A stretch of DNA of 48,053 bases from an uncultured Verrucomicrobiota bacterium (lineage in GTDB: Bacteria; Verrucomicrobiota; Verrucomicrobiia; Limisphaerales; UBA1096). Under the pieces are notes generated by a model. It made no database searches. It was not told where the DNA came from and was given only the letters and a program-made list of their open reading frames with translations. Location: the NCBI GenBank assembly GCA_913030945.1, contig CAJWEP010000003.1, positions 1 to 48,053 of the forward strand, given 5' to 3'. Shown here piece by piece: positions 29,987 to 39,229 of the stretch. The translations under genes and the position numbers were made by a program. Numbering within the stretch: the stretch's first letter is position 1; each line of letters opens with the position of its first letter.

Positions 29987-30255
29987 GGGCGAATCTCGTT
30001 TTTCTTCTGCTCGAGTTCCTCCTCGAGCACCTTCCGCTCGCTGGCCAACTGCTTGTTCAACTGCTCGACCTGCTCGATTTCGCCAGCCGCCTCGGCCTTC
30101 TCGATCTCACCGTTGAGGAACACCTCGCGGTCTGCGATCTTCGCCTCGTACACCTTGCTAATCTCGGCCAGCTTGGTCTTCAACTCATCACTCAATTCCT
30201 GGGTTGGAGACTCCTTTTCCAACCGTTCCATCGCCAGTTCGTATGCTGATTTCAT
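29983..30255 (-). CDS. Small coiled-coil hypothetical protein
   Basis: MKSAYELAMERLEKESPTQELSDELKTKLAEISKVYEAKIADREVFLNGEIEKAEAAGE; heptad-like charge pattern. Confidence 0.7.
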   Translation of the reverse strand: MKSAYELAMERLEKESPTQELSDELKTKLAEISKVYEAKIADREVFLNGEIEKAEAAGEIEQVEQLNKQLASERKVLEEELEQKKNEIRP

Positions 30256-30287
30256 TTTAAACTTATTAGGGAAGTTGGACGAATCCA

Positions 30288-30758
30288 TCACCCATCTCGG
30301 CCGCCCTCCGCTTGGCCTTTGTTACGATTCTTCCGCCACGGCATGTCCGGGAACTTGCCCGGCAGCTTAAACGACTCCGCTTTGGGCTTGGCCATTTGCA
30401 GTTCGTCATCGCCAGCGGCGCTTAAGGCCGCGTCCGCGCCGGGTTGTTTCCACGAAGCGATCTTCGACTGGAGCCCATGATGCTCGGCCGCCTCCTTGTT
30501 GCCTGTTTTCATGTAAAACAGCGAAAGGTTCGTGTGAACCAACTGGTCGTTGGGGCACAGTTTCTCGGCCTTGTGCCCTTCCTCAATCGCCCGCTCGTAT
30601 TGCTTCAGTCGGCACAACGCCATGCTGAGCGACATGCGGGCGTCGAAATAGTTTCTGTCCGCCGCGAGGATCGCCTCGAAGCCGTCGACCGCCTGCTCGT
30701 ACTCGCCTTGACTGAAGGCGAACGTGGCCTCATCAAATTGTTCCTGCAACTCGTCCAT
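30288..30758 (-). CDS. TPR-repeat protein
   Basis: FAFSQGEYEQAVDGFEAILAADRNYFDARMSLSMALCRLKQYERAIEEGHKAEKLCPND. Confidence 0.75.
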   Translation of the reverse strand: MDELQEQFDEATFAFSQGEYEQAVDGFEAILAADRNYFDARMSLSMALCRLKQYERAIEEGHKAEKLCPNDQLVHTNLSLFYMKTGNKEAAEHHGLQSKIASWKQPGADAALSAAGDDELQMAKPKAESFKLPGKFPDMPWRKNRNKGQAEGGRDG

Positions 30759-30826
30759 TGAAACCAGGCGCTTGGCCAACCTAACGGCGCCGGTGTCATG
30801 CGGCAAGCGCTTGACCAAGCGCAAAC

Positions 30827-30859
30827 AAAAAAAAGCCCCGGCAGCAACCCGCCGGGACC
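30827..30859 (-). terminator. Rho-independent terminator downstream of the LRR-cytochrome gene
   Basis: Minus-strand GTCCCGGCGGGTTGCTGCCGGGGCTTTTTTTT. Confidence 0.75.
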
Positions 30860-30881
30860 TCGAGAAAAATCGTTTACCTGT

Positions 30882-32213
30882 TTATTTTTTTACCTTGGCA
30901 ATGTGCTTGGCCGGTTCCTTGGTAAAGTCGCCAAGGCAGTTGTCGCAGCAGAAACCGATCACGAATTTCTTGGATGCATCGATGTCCTTGCCGCTGATCG
31001 GGCACTTATTATTGCCCGGCCCCTTGATTTTGGCGATGTGCTTGGCCGGTTCCTTGGTAAAGTCCCCGAGACAGTTGTCACAGCAGAAGTTAATGGCGAA
31101 GAGCTTGGCCGGATCGACGGCCTTGCCGCTGACCGGGCATTTCTTGTTGAAGCTGACCTGCTTCGCTTCCTCTTTCTTTACTTTCTTTTTTTCAGGTTTG
31201 GGCTCTTCTTTTTTGGGTTTGGGAGCTTCCTTCTTCTCCTCTTTCTTAGGCTCGACCTTGGCAAGTTTGAAGCCGAGGTTGACATCTATGTTAGGCAACG
31301 CCTTCTTCAGCTCAGCTGCACCTTTCTCGGTCACACCGCTTTGCCAGGCATAAAGCTTGTACAGGAATTTCATGTCCTTGAGGCTGGCCAAGCCGGCGTC
31401 GGTAACCTTGGTGTTGTAGAGGTTAAGCGACATCAGGTTAGTGAGCCCCTCGATCTGTTTCAGCGCCGCGTCATCGACCGATGTGTTGGCCAGGCTCAGC
31501 TTGGTCAAGTTCGTATTACCCTTGATGTAACCCAGACCTTTGGCGGTAATTTTCGTATTAGCCAAATCCAACTCGGACAGATTTGTGATGTCAGCCAGAG
31601 GAACGATGTTGTCATCATTGACATTTTTCCCGACCAAGCGGAAGTTGGCATAAATAAGTTTGGTGTTTTGCGCCAGTGCCATTACCAGTGGAGCAGAGGA
31701 TTTGTCCCCGATCCCCTCGCCGGAACTGAGCTTGGCGATGGCAGCCTTCTCAGCATCGGAAACGGGCGCCTCCTTGATTTTCGGCTCTGGCAACCTGTTG
31801 GCGGCAGCCTTGGCAGCAGCCCGATCCTTGGCGCTGATTAACACCAATCCTTCCGGCCAGTTAGCGCCCTCATCGATCCACTTCTTAATGGTTTCAATCT
31901 GCTCCTTGGTCAAAGGATCACCCTTGGACGGCATAATGTCGTCGTGATCTGCCGGAAGCGAAATGTGCTTGTAGATTCCACTCTCGGCGGATTTGCCTGG
32001 AACCAAGACTGGTTCCTCGCTTTCACCTCCCTTCAAGGTGGCCTCAAGAGTGTCCATCCGAAGTTCACCTTTCGGCTTTTTCAGACCATGACACTCGACG
32101 CAACGCGCCTCAAAAATACTTTGGATCGATTTAACAAAATCAACCTTATCCTCCGCCCAGCCATCCAGGGCAAAGGCGCCAACAGAAAGAATTATTGCAA
32201 TTGTTTTTCTCAT
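30882..32213 (-). CDS. Secreted protein: cytochrome c (CxxCH) + leucine-rich repeats + two YHS/TRASH-like Cys domains
   Basis: FEARCVECHGLKKPKGELRMDTLEATLKGG; LSELDLANTKITAKGLGYIKGNTNLTKLSLANTSV; CPVSGKAVDPAKLFAINFCCDNCLGDFTKEPAKHIAKIKG and CPISGKDIDASKKFVIGFCCDNCLGDFTKEPAKHIAKVKK. Confidence 0.8.
   Translation of the reverse strand: MRKTIAIILSVGAFALDGWAEDKVDFVKSIQSIFEARCVECHGLKKPKGELRMDTLEATLKGGESEEPVLVPGKSAESGIYKHISLPADHDDIMPSKGDPLTKEQIETIKKWIDEGANWPEGLVLISAKDRAAAKAAANRLPEPKIKEAPVSDAEKAAIAKLSSGEGIGDKSSAPLVMALAQNTKLIYANFRLVGKNVNDDNIVPLADITNLSELDLANTKITAKGLGYIKGNTNLTKLSLANTSVDDAALKQIEGLTNLMSLNLYNTKVTDAGLASLKDMKFLYKLYAWQSGVTEKGAAELKKALPNIDVNLGFKLAKVEPKKEEKKEAPKPKKEEPKPEKKKVKKEEAKQVSFNKKCPVSGKAVDPAKLFAINFCCDNCLGDFTKEPAKHIAKIKGPGNNKCPISGKDIDASKKFVIGFCCDNCLGDFTKEPAKHIAKVKK
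30901..31064. repeat. 29-nt identical direct repeat (30901-30929 and 31036-31064) encoding the duplicated Cys domain
   Basis: atgtgcttggccggttccttggtaaagtc appears twice, 135 nt (45 codons) apart. Confidence 0.95.
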
Positions 32214-32296
32214 TTTCGCGTGAATCCAGACGCAGATTATCCACGATGTATTTATCGATGGCAACCGGAAAATTGCGCTTTATTATAACAGAAAAT

Positions 32297-32707
32297 GTCC
32301 TCTTTGGGACTCGTGACCAGGCCAAGGGAACTCAACGAAGTCTTGAGTTCGAAGAGTCCCTAGTGGTGCAGAGAGACTGGACAGCGAAGGGACAGAACAA
32401 CCGCTATCAACTGGATCGATGACACGAAAGCCTGAGCTTGTTGGACAAAACGATCATCGTGCGGTTCTTACGCGATGAAAGCCTGCAGATGGTTTATCAG
32501 GGCAGGAAACTCAAATGGCAGCAGTTGCCCGAAGAAGCGCCGCAAGTCAAAGACGCAGAGAAACAGCCGAGCCCCACAAAACGCCAGATCCTGGGCAGAG
32601 CCGGCGCGAACAGCCCATGGAGAAAGAAGAAACAGCATAGAGCGAAGGCGCGTAAGCCTGTTGCCCCTCCACCCCCCTCATGCGACACATCGCGATCACG
32701 CTCCTGA
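32297..32707 (+). pseudogene. C-terminal remnant of an ISNCY-like transposase, in-frame TGA at 32420-32422
   Basis: Single frame: ...LVVQRDWTAKGQNNRYQLDR*HESLSLLDKTIIVRFLRDESLQMVYQGRKLKWQQLPEEAP; resembles the DW-VRW-NRYFQ...DGSLQLVYQGRKLKW tail of these transposases. Confidence 0.6.
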
Positions 32708-32764
32708 TCCCCGTCCATGAGGATATTTAAGAAAGTTTTGACACCCGCTTGGCCAAACGCCCGG

Positions 32765-33754
32765 TCACCTCGCGGAAATCTCGAGCATACGCTCGATCGG
32801 CTGCCGGGCGCGTTCGATGATGTCGCCGGGAAGCGTCAGCTCCGGGGAACGGTTGGCCATGCAGTCGTGCAGTTTTTCGAGCGTGTTCATTTTCATGAAG
32901 CGGCACTCGTTGCAGGCGCATTTATCAGTCGGCGCGGGGATGAACTGTTTCTCGGGGCATTCCTTCTGCAAGCGATGCAGCATGCCGAGCTCGGTGGCGA
33001 TGATCACCGCCTTGGCCCGTGAGTCGCGGCAGAAGTGAACCATTTTCTCAGTGGAGCAAACCTCGTCGGCGAGCATGCGCACGGCCTTGGTGCACTCGGG
33101 ATGCGCCACCAGCGGCGCGTCGGGGTGCTCTCGGCGAATCCGCGTGATGCTCTCGTGCGTCCACTCGACGTGCACGTAACAATCGCCCTGCCACATCGTC
33201 ATGGGCCGGCCGGTCTGCTCGGTCACCCACGAGCCGAGATTCTCATCCGGCACAAACAACAAATCGCGATCCGCCGGCGCGGCCTCGACGATTTTCTTCG
33301 CGTTGCCGCTGGTGCAGATCACGTCGCTCAGCGCCTTGACCTCCGCACTACAGTTGACGTAGGCGATGGTGTAAAAGTTGGGGTTCGTCGCCTGCAACTC
33401 GCGCAGCTTGTCCGGCGGACAGCTCTCCTCGAGCGAACAGCCGGCGTCGCGATCCGGCAGCAGCACGGTTTTTTTCGGCGACAGAATCTTCGCCGTCTCG
33501 GCCATGAAATGTACACCGCAAAACACGATGACCGCCGCATCGGTTTCGGCCGCCTGTCGCGAGAGGCCCAGCGAGTCACCCACGTAGTCCGCCAAGTCTT
33601 GAATCTCCGGCACTTGGTAATTGTGCGCGAGGATCACGGCGTTGAGATCCTCCTTGAGCTGGAGAATCTCCCGGGAAAGCACGTCAAGCTGCTCCGGCGG
33701 GGTCCGCCGCTCCACGCGGAAACCGGCGACGGCGCTCGGCTGGATCTCGGTCAT
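32765..33754 (-). CDS. nadA: Quinolinate synthase
   Basis: LNAVILAHNYQVPEIQDLADYVGDSLGLSRQAAE, FCGVHFMAETAKILSP, CACNECRFMKMNTLEKL. Confidence 0.95.
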   Translation of the reverse strand: MTEIQPSAVAGFRVERRTPPEQLDVLSREILQLKEDLNAVILAHNYQVPEIQDLADYVGDSLGLSRQAAETDAAVIVFCGVHFMAETAKILSPKKTVLLPDRDAGCSLEESCPPDKLRELQATNPNFYTIAYVNCSAEVKALSDVICTSGNAKKIVEAAPADRDLLFVPDENLGSWVTEQTGRPMTMWQGDCYVHVEWTHESITRIRREHPDAPLVAHPECTKAVRMLADEVCSTEKMVHFCRDSRAKAVIIATELGMLHRLQKECPEKQFIPAPTDKCACNECRFMKMNTLEKLHDCMANRSPELTLPGDIIERARQPIERMLEISAR

Positions 33755-33845
33755 GTCGATCACGGCAGAAACGGTACGGCTATCGCTGGGCCGGGTCAAC
33801 CGGGGCTTGCCTCGATTGGCCAAGCGGGTATTTTCCCGTAGCAAC

Positions 33846-35123
33846 ATGAGCACACAAATCACCCGCCGCCGTTTCGTCCAGCAAAGCGCGTTTACCCTCC
33901 TCGCTGCCGGAAGCGCGCGGACCTATGCCGCCAACGAGAAGCTCGACATCGGCATCGTTGGCGTGGCCAACCGGGCCAAGGCCAACCTCAACGGTGTCGC
34001 TGGCGAAAACATCGTCGCGCTGTGCGACGTGGACAGCAACTTCCTCGCTCGCGAGGCCGGGCGCTTCCCGCGGGCGCACCAGTACGCCGATTTCCGCCGG
34101 ATGATCGGGCGCGAAAAGCTCGACGCGCTCGTCGTAAGCACGCCGGACCACACCCACGCCGTCGCCACCACCGCCGGCCTGCACAATGGCCTGCACGTTT
34201 ACTGCGAAAAACCGCTGACGCGCACCGTCTCCGAGTGCCGCGCCGTCACCGAACTAGCCCGGCGCAACAAGCTCGTCACGCAAATGGGCACACAAATCCA
34301 CGCCGAAGATAATTACCGTCGGGTTGTCGAGTTGCTGCGCGCCGGGGCAATCGGCACGGTGAAGGAAGTACACGTCTGGGTCGGCGGAAATTTCGGCGGT
34401 GGCTCCCGTGGAACCGGGAAACACAGAGTACCGGCCAATCTCAATTACAACCTCTGGCTGGGGCCGACTCGCTATCACATCCCGTATCACCCAACGCATC
34501 ATCCGTTCAAGTGGCGGCAGTGGTGGAACTTCGCCGGGGGCACGCTCGCCGACATGGGCTGCCACCACATCGACCTGAGCCACTGGGCGCTTGGCCTGCG
34601 GCACCCCAACCGGATCGAGGTCGTCAAGGGACCCAAGCCAGACGCCGAGGCCACGCCGTATTCGCTCGTGGTTGATTTCCATTACAAAGCACACGGCAAA
34701 CAACCCGCCACCAAGCTGCGCTGGTATCATGGCAATCACCGCCCGCCACACTTTGCCAATGGGCTACTCCCCGAGTGGGGCAACGGCAGCCTGTTCGTCG
34801 GCAGCAAGGGCATGCTGCTCGCCGACTACGGCAAACACGTGCTGCTGCCGGAAAAGGAATTCAAGGATTACGAGCGACCCAAGCCCAGCATCCCCCGCTC
34901 GCTTGGCCATCACCGAGAATGGATTCACGCCATCAAGACCGGCGGCACCACGACCTGCCACTTCGACTACGCCGGACCACTGACCGAGGTGGTGCTGCTC
35001 GGCAACATCGCCCACCGCACCGGCGCGCCCCTCGAGTGGGAACACGTGAAAATGAAACTCACCGGCCACCCGAAGGCCGCCGAGCTCATGCGGCACCTCT
35101 ATCGCGCCGGCTGGCACCTTTGA
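33846..35123 (+). CDS. TAT-signal Gfo/Idh/MocA oxidoreductase
   Basis: MSTQITRRRFVQQSAFTLLAAGSARTYA; LDALVVSTPDHTHAVATTAGLHNGLHVYCEKPLTRTVSEC. Confidence 0.92.
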   Translation: MSTQITRRRFVQQSAFTLLAAGSARTYAANEKLDIGIVGVANRAKANLNGVAGENIVALCDVDSNFLAREAGRFPRAHQYADFRRMIGREKLDALVVSTPDHTHAVATTAGLHNGLHVYCEKPLTRTVSECRAVTELARRNKLVTQMGTQIHAEDNYRRVVELLRAGAIGTVKEVHVWVGGNFGGGSRGTGKHRVPANLNYNLWLGPTRYHIPYHPTHHPFKWRQWWNFAGGTLADMGCHHIDLSHWALGLRHPNRIEVVKGPKPDAEATPYSLVVDFHYKAHGKQPATKLRWYHGNHRPPHFANGLLPEWGNGSLFVGSKGMLLADYGKHVLLPEKEFKDYERPKPSIPRSLGHHREWIHAIKTGGTTTCHFDYAGPLTEVVLLGNIAHRTGAPLEWEHVKMKLTGHPKAAELMRHLYRAGWHL

Positions 35124-35126
35124 CCG

Positions 35127-35160
35127 GCGCTTGGCCAAGCGCACGAAAGACTGGCCAAGC
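35127..35160. repeat. GCGCTTGGCCAAGCGC plus nearby CTGGCCAAGCCGGCC-type copy upstream of frr
   Basis: Perfect 16-bp palindrome at 35127-35142 and degenerate copy beginning near 35151. Confidence 0.9.
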
Positions 35161-35187
35161 CGGCCAGCCGCATGCTAGATTTCTGCC

Positions 35188-35748
35188 ATGCCAATCGACC
35201 AAGTAATCAAGGAAACCGAGGAAAAGATGGCCAAGTCCGAGGCGGCCATGATGCACGAGTTCGAGGGAGTCCGCACCGGCAAAGCCAACCCGGCGCTGGT
35301 GGAGAACCTCATGGTGGACGCCTACGGCTCGACCATGCGCCTCCGTGACATGGCCGGCATCACCGCCCCTGAGACACGAATGATCCTCATCCAGCCATGG
35401 GACGCCGGCACGGCGGAGGCCATCGCCAAGGCCATCCAGGCTGCCAACCTCGGCCTCAACCCGGCCATCGACGGCAAGGTCATCCGCCTCGTCCTGCCGG
35501 AGCTCAGCCAGGAACGCCGCGAGGAACTGGTCAAGGTGGCCAGAAAGATCACAGAGGATGGCCGGGTGGCGGTGCGTCATGTCCGCCGCGATGCCAAGGA
35601 TGGCCTGAAGAAATCAGCCAAGGAAGTCGGCGTCTCCGAGGATGAAATCAAGGGTGCGGAAAAACAGGTGCAAAAACTGACCGACGACTTCATCAAAAAA
35701 CTCGACGGACACCTCGCTGACAAGGAAAAGGAAATCCTGACGGTGTAA
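35188..35748 (+). CDS. frr: Ribosome recycling factor
   Basis: KMAKSEAAMMHEFEGVRTGKANPALVENLMVDAYGS, LVLPELSQERREELVKVARKITEDGRVAVRHVRRDA. Confidence 0.95.
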   Translation: MPIDQVIKETEEKMAKSEAAMMHEFEGVRTGKANPALVENLMVDAYGSTMRLRDMAGITAPETRMILIQPWDAGTAEAIAKAIQAANLGLNPAIDGKVIRLVLPELSQERREELVKVARKITEDGRVAVRHVRRDAKDGLKKSAKEVGVSEDEIKGAEKQVQKLTDDFIKKLDGHLADKEKEILTV

Positions 35749-35774
35749 GGGGTCGATACTCCGAATTTCAGACC

Positions 35775-35960
35775 TCACTTTGCCCGGTTCCGGCAAGTTC
35801 GCAAACGACTCCCTCTCACGGCCTCGAGTGAGCGAATGGACTCCTGGAGCCGTTGGGCATTCGCAGGGACTCGCAGGAGATAAGCCGTCTCTTCAACAGC
35901 CACCTCATTCTCAAGAAAACTTACGTCCACTGGCTGTTTTTCTTTTCCACTGATATTCAT
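35775..35960 (-). pseudogene. Truncated YefM/Phd-family antitoxin (C-terminal half only)
   Basis: [29 protein letters not shown] closely matches the recalled E. coli YefM segment [29 protein letters not shown]; no N-terminal DNA-binding part and no toxin ORF adjacent. Confidence 0.75.
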
Positions 35961-38900
35961 TTTGCTACAGCTACTTTGTTCGCCTCCCGATTTGTCGGGG
36001 TGAATTTGTGGATCAGCTTGCCGGTGTTGACGTTCCAGAGCCGGAGGATGCCGTCGAAGCCCCCGCCGACAGCCAACCTACCGTCCGGTGTCACGTCGCT
36101 GGTGTGCATGTAGGCACTAGTGTCCGGCAGGCGGCGCACCTCGCCACCGTCCTCTTTCACAACTTTCACGACATGATCACCGGCTGAGACGACTGCCTGC
36201 GTGCCGATGCCAAGGAAGTGCACCGAGGTGACTTCTTTGTCGAATCCGCTGAATGATTTCTTTTGTTCGCCGTTTAATAGGTTCCAGATTTTCACCGCCT
36301 TGTCGGCGCCGACGGTGGCCAGCACGCGGCCGTTTTGCTGCCAACTCACACCCAGCACGTGGCCGGTGTGCCCTTCGAGCGCCCGGAGTTCCCTGCCCCG
36401 GCTGGTCTCGAACACACGAGCAAAGCGGTCGGTGCCGCCCGTGGCCAAGCGACTGCCGCTCGGAGAGAAGGCCAGCGAGCAGACCGTGTCGCTGTGTGCC
36501 ATGGGGATTCGCAATTCCTCGGAGCCGTCCTCCATGCTCCAGATGAAAATCTCCCCGCCGCGCGACGGGAATCCGCCGCCGGTGGCGAGCCATTGGCCGT
36601 CGGGGCTAAAGTCTAGTGCGATCACACGGTCCTCGAACGGCGATTCATCGTTGCCGCCGATGGATCGTGCCAAAGCCCACATCGGCTCGACGGCGAGCAT
36701 CAACATCTCCGGAGAATCGCCGGTCAATGCCAACCGCCCGTTGCTCAACGGCTGCATAAACCGTGCCGACCGAGCGGACGAGTCAACGGCATGCGAACGG
36801 ATGCCGGTGGCGCTGGCCCAAGCCTGAACCCGCCCATCGACGGACAGCGTGTAAACCAGCAATCCGTCGTCCGAGTATGTAGTATCGATCCAATCCTGCA
36901 TCCCCGCGGCCGCCACCGACTTGGCCTCGGCGAGCGCTGCTTCGTGCCGGACGGGCAGTTTGTCGGCTTCGGCCTGCGCTGCCCTGGTTTGCTCCAGGTT
37001 CGCCTCGGCAGTTTGGATGTTTTTGCTGGTGAACCCAACTTCCGACTTGGCCAAGTCAACCTCACGCTTGGCTTTCTTGATCGCATTGCCGGCATCGGCT
37101 GTTTTTTTATCGAGCGCTTTTTTCTCCTCCGGCGTTTTCTTTTTGCGTTCCTCGAGTGCGGCCAGGGCTTTCACTTTTCCTTCGAACTCCTCCTGTGCCG
37201 GCTTCACTTTGGCCTCGGCCGAGGCGAACGAGCGGGCAGCAGCTTGTGCCCCGGTTTCCGTCTTGGCCAGTTGCTGCCTGGCCGGGGCGAACCGGTCGAG
37301 CGCAGACTCGAATTGGTCGGCCTTGCGCTTGGCCAAGGCAGCGGCGACATCGGCCTGCATGGCCAACGCCTCGTCTCCCTTGGCCTTGTCGGCCGAGGTG
37401 CGCACGTCTGCGGCCAGCTGCCGGGCGTTCTGAGCAGCCGAGCCAAGTTCCATCAACTCGGCGGTCAGTTTCGCTTTGACGGTGGCGGCTTGGGCCTTGG
37501 CCTCGCGGGCCTTGGCCAGGGCATCCTTGGATTCGGCGGTCCGCGCCTGCGCCGCCTTCAACGCTGCGTCGGCACCGGACTTGGCTTTTGTCGCGGTCTC
37601 GATTTTTTTCGGCAGTGCGGCGATTTCGTCGGTCAGTTTTTTCAGGCTGGCTTCGCTGTCATTTTTCTCCTTGGTTTTGTCGGCCACGGTTTTTTCATGC
37701 TTGGCCAAGGCCTCTGTCGCCTTCTTCGCGGCTTCCCTGTCCTTTTTGAGTTCCTTCTCTTTGCTCTCGACGTTGGCCTTGTGGTAGCCGGTCTCGGCCT
37801 TCACAAATGCCAGCGCCTGCTCTGCCCGTGCCACCGACTCGGCGGCGAGCGGGTTGCCTTCCAGTTGGGCTGTCATCGCCCACTTGTTTGTTGACCAAAG
37901 TTTCGCCGTCGGCCCTCCGAGGGTGGCGAGTTGTTCGCCGTCGGCCCGAATCCGTAGTCCGGTTACAGGCGCGCCGTGGTCGAGTGCCCCGATCTGCCTG
38001 CCGTCCTCGACACTCAGGACCATCACCGTGTTGTCGGCACGGCCGGCAAGCACTGTGTCTCCCCCCGGCAATGCCGCCAGCGCGGTGATGTCACCGCCCG
38101 GTTTCCATTCGTGCACATCTTGTCCGGGGTTGATCGCAGCCCAGATTTTGATAATGCCGCCGGGATGCGCTGACACGAGCTGTTCGTCGTCCAGCCAAAC
38201 GACGGCTTGGACCGCCGGTGGCGATGATTCGCGCGTGACGCGCTCCCCGGTCACTGTTTCCCAGACACGCACTTTTCCATCGGTAAACGACACGGCGACC
38301 CGGTTGCCGTTGGGCGACACGGCCAATTGTCCGGCTGCCTGGCCCGGGACTTGGTCGCTCCAGAGCGGCATCATGCTTTGCAGATTGATCGCCTGGACTG
38401 CCCCGGCCGAGCCGGCAACGAGCACACGCCCCCGGCCAGGAGCGGCGCCGAATGCTGTGACTGACTCGCCGCCGGACAGCAAGGTCAGCGGGCGGGCCGC
38501 CGACGCCGTTTGCCGCCGCCAAAGCTTGGCCACGCGATAACCTCCCGAAGCCAGCATTTGGCCGTCGGGGCTGAACGCGAGCGACTGCACGACATCCCGA
38601 TGCGCCACGGCGACCGCGGCGGGGTTACCCTTGGCCAAGGCAGGATCGAAAAGCCGGGCGGCAAGGCGGCGGGTCGGCAAGTGGTAGACAAACACCTGAT
38701 TGCCACGGCCACAGGCGGCGTACTGGCCGTCCGGCGAAATGGCAGCGGTGTAAATCGGCTTAAGGGCGAAAGGAAGCGGACGCCAGTTCAATTCCTGCGT
38801 CACCCGTGGCACTTCGCCCTTGGCACCTTCATCGATCCAAAGCTTGAGGAGGCCAAGCTGGTGGGGCGTAAGCTTGCCGGCGCTGACCTTGTTACGCCGC

Positions 38901-39229
38901 GGCGGCATGAACGGTTTCTCGATCTGCCGGGTGTGGGCCATCAACAGGCTCTTGTTGGCGTCCCCCGGCACGACCATCTGGCCGTTTTCGCCGCCCTTGG
39001 CGATGGTTGCGGGTGTCTCGAGGTTCAGTTCTCCCTCGGCATCCCGGGTGTTGTGGCAGGCGAGGCAGTTTTTGCGCAGGATCGGCAGAATCTCGCGGGC
39101 GAAATCGACCGGCTTATCGCGACTCAAGTCGGTGACATCAAGCCCGGCCGGCGGCTCTGCTACAAGGAGGGGCGGCGCGGCCAGAACCAGGCTTCCGGCC
39201 ATCATCGTGCTCAGGATTGCGTACTTCAT
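35957..39229 (-). CDS. Planctomycete-type cytochrome c + WD40 repeats + long coiled coil + WD40 repeats, 1090 aa
   Basis: CLACHNTRDAEGELNLETPATIAKGG; VQSLAFSPDGQMLASGGYRVAKLW; central KEKELKKDREAAKKATEALAKHEKT coiled coil; VIALDFSPDGQWLATGGGFP and VCSLAFSPSGSRLATGGTDRFARVF. Confidence 0.85.
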   Translation of the reverse strand: MKYAILSTMMAGSLVLAAPPLLVAEPPAGLDVTDLSRDKPVDFAREILPILRKNCLACHNTRDAEGELNLETPATIAKGGENGQMVVPGDANKSLLMAHTRQIEKPFMPPRRNKVSAGKLTPHQLGLLKLWIDEGAKGEVPRVTQELNWRPLPFALKPIYTAAISPDGQYAACGRGNQVFVYHLPTRRLAARLFDPALAKGNPAAVAVAHRDVVQSLAFSPDGQMLASGGYRVAKLWRRQTASAARPLTLLSGGESVTAFGAAPGRGRVLVAGSAGAVQAINLQSMMPLWSDQVPGQAAGQLAVSPNGNRVAVSFTDGKVRVWETVTGERVTRESSPPAVQAVVWLDDEQLVSAHPGGIIKIWAAINPGQDVHEWKPGGDITALAALPGGDTVLAGRADNTVMVLSVEDGRQIGALDHGAPVTGLRIRADGEQLATLGGPTAKLWSTNKWAMTAQLEGNPLAAESVARAEQALAFVKAETGYHKANVESKEKELKKDREAAKKATEALAKHEKTVADKTKEKNDSEASLKKLTDEIAALPKKIETATKAKSGADAALKAAQARTAESKDALAKAREAKAQAATVKAKLTAELMELGSAAQNARQLAADVRTSADKAKGDEALAMQADVAAALAKRKADQFESALDRFAPARQQLAKTETGAQAAARSFASAEAKVKPAQEEFEGKVKALAALEERKKKTPEEKKALDKKTADAGNAIKKAKREVDLAKSEVGFTSKNIQTAEANLEQTRAAQAEADKLPVRHEAALAEAKSVAAAGMQDWIDTTYSDDGLLVYTLSVDGRVQAWASATGIRSHAVDSSARSARFMQPLSNGRLALTGDSPEMLMLAVEPMWALARSIGGNDESPFEDRVIALDFSPDGQWLATGGGFPSRGGEIFIWSMEDGSEELRIPMAHSDTVCSLAFSPSGSRLATGGTDRFARVFETSRGRELRALEGHTGHVLGVSWQQNGRVLATVGADKAVKIWNLLNGEQKKSFSGFDKEVTSVHFLGIGTQAVVSAGDHVVKVVKEDGGEVRRLPDTSAYMHTSDVTPDGRLAVGGGFDGILRLWNVNTGKLIHKFTPTNREANKVAVAK

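Noticed and set aside
36791-37894. 367-aa plus-strand ORF
   Set aside because: Antisense to the coiled-coil part of the WD40-cytochrome gene; low-complexity Gly/Leu/Phe translation of its repetitive codons
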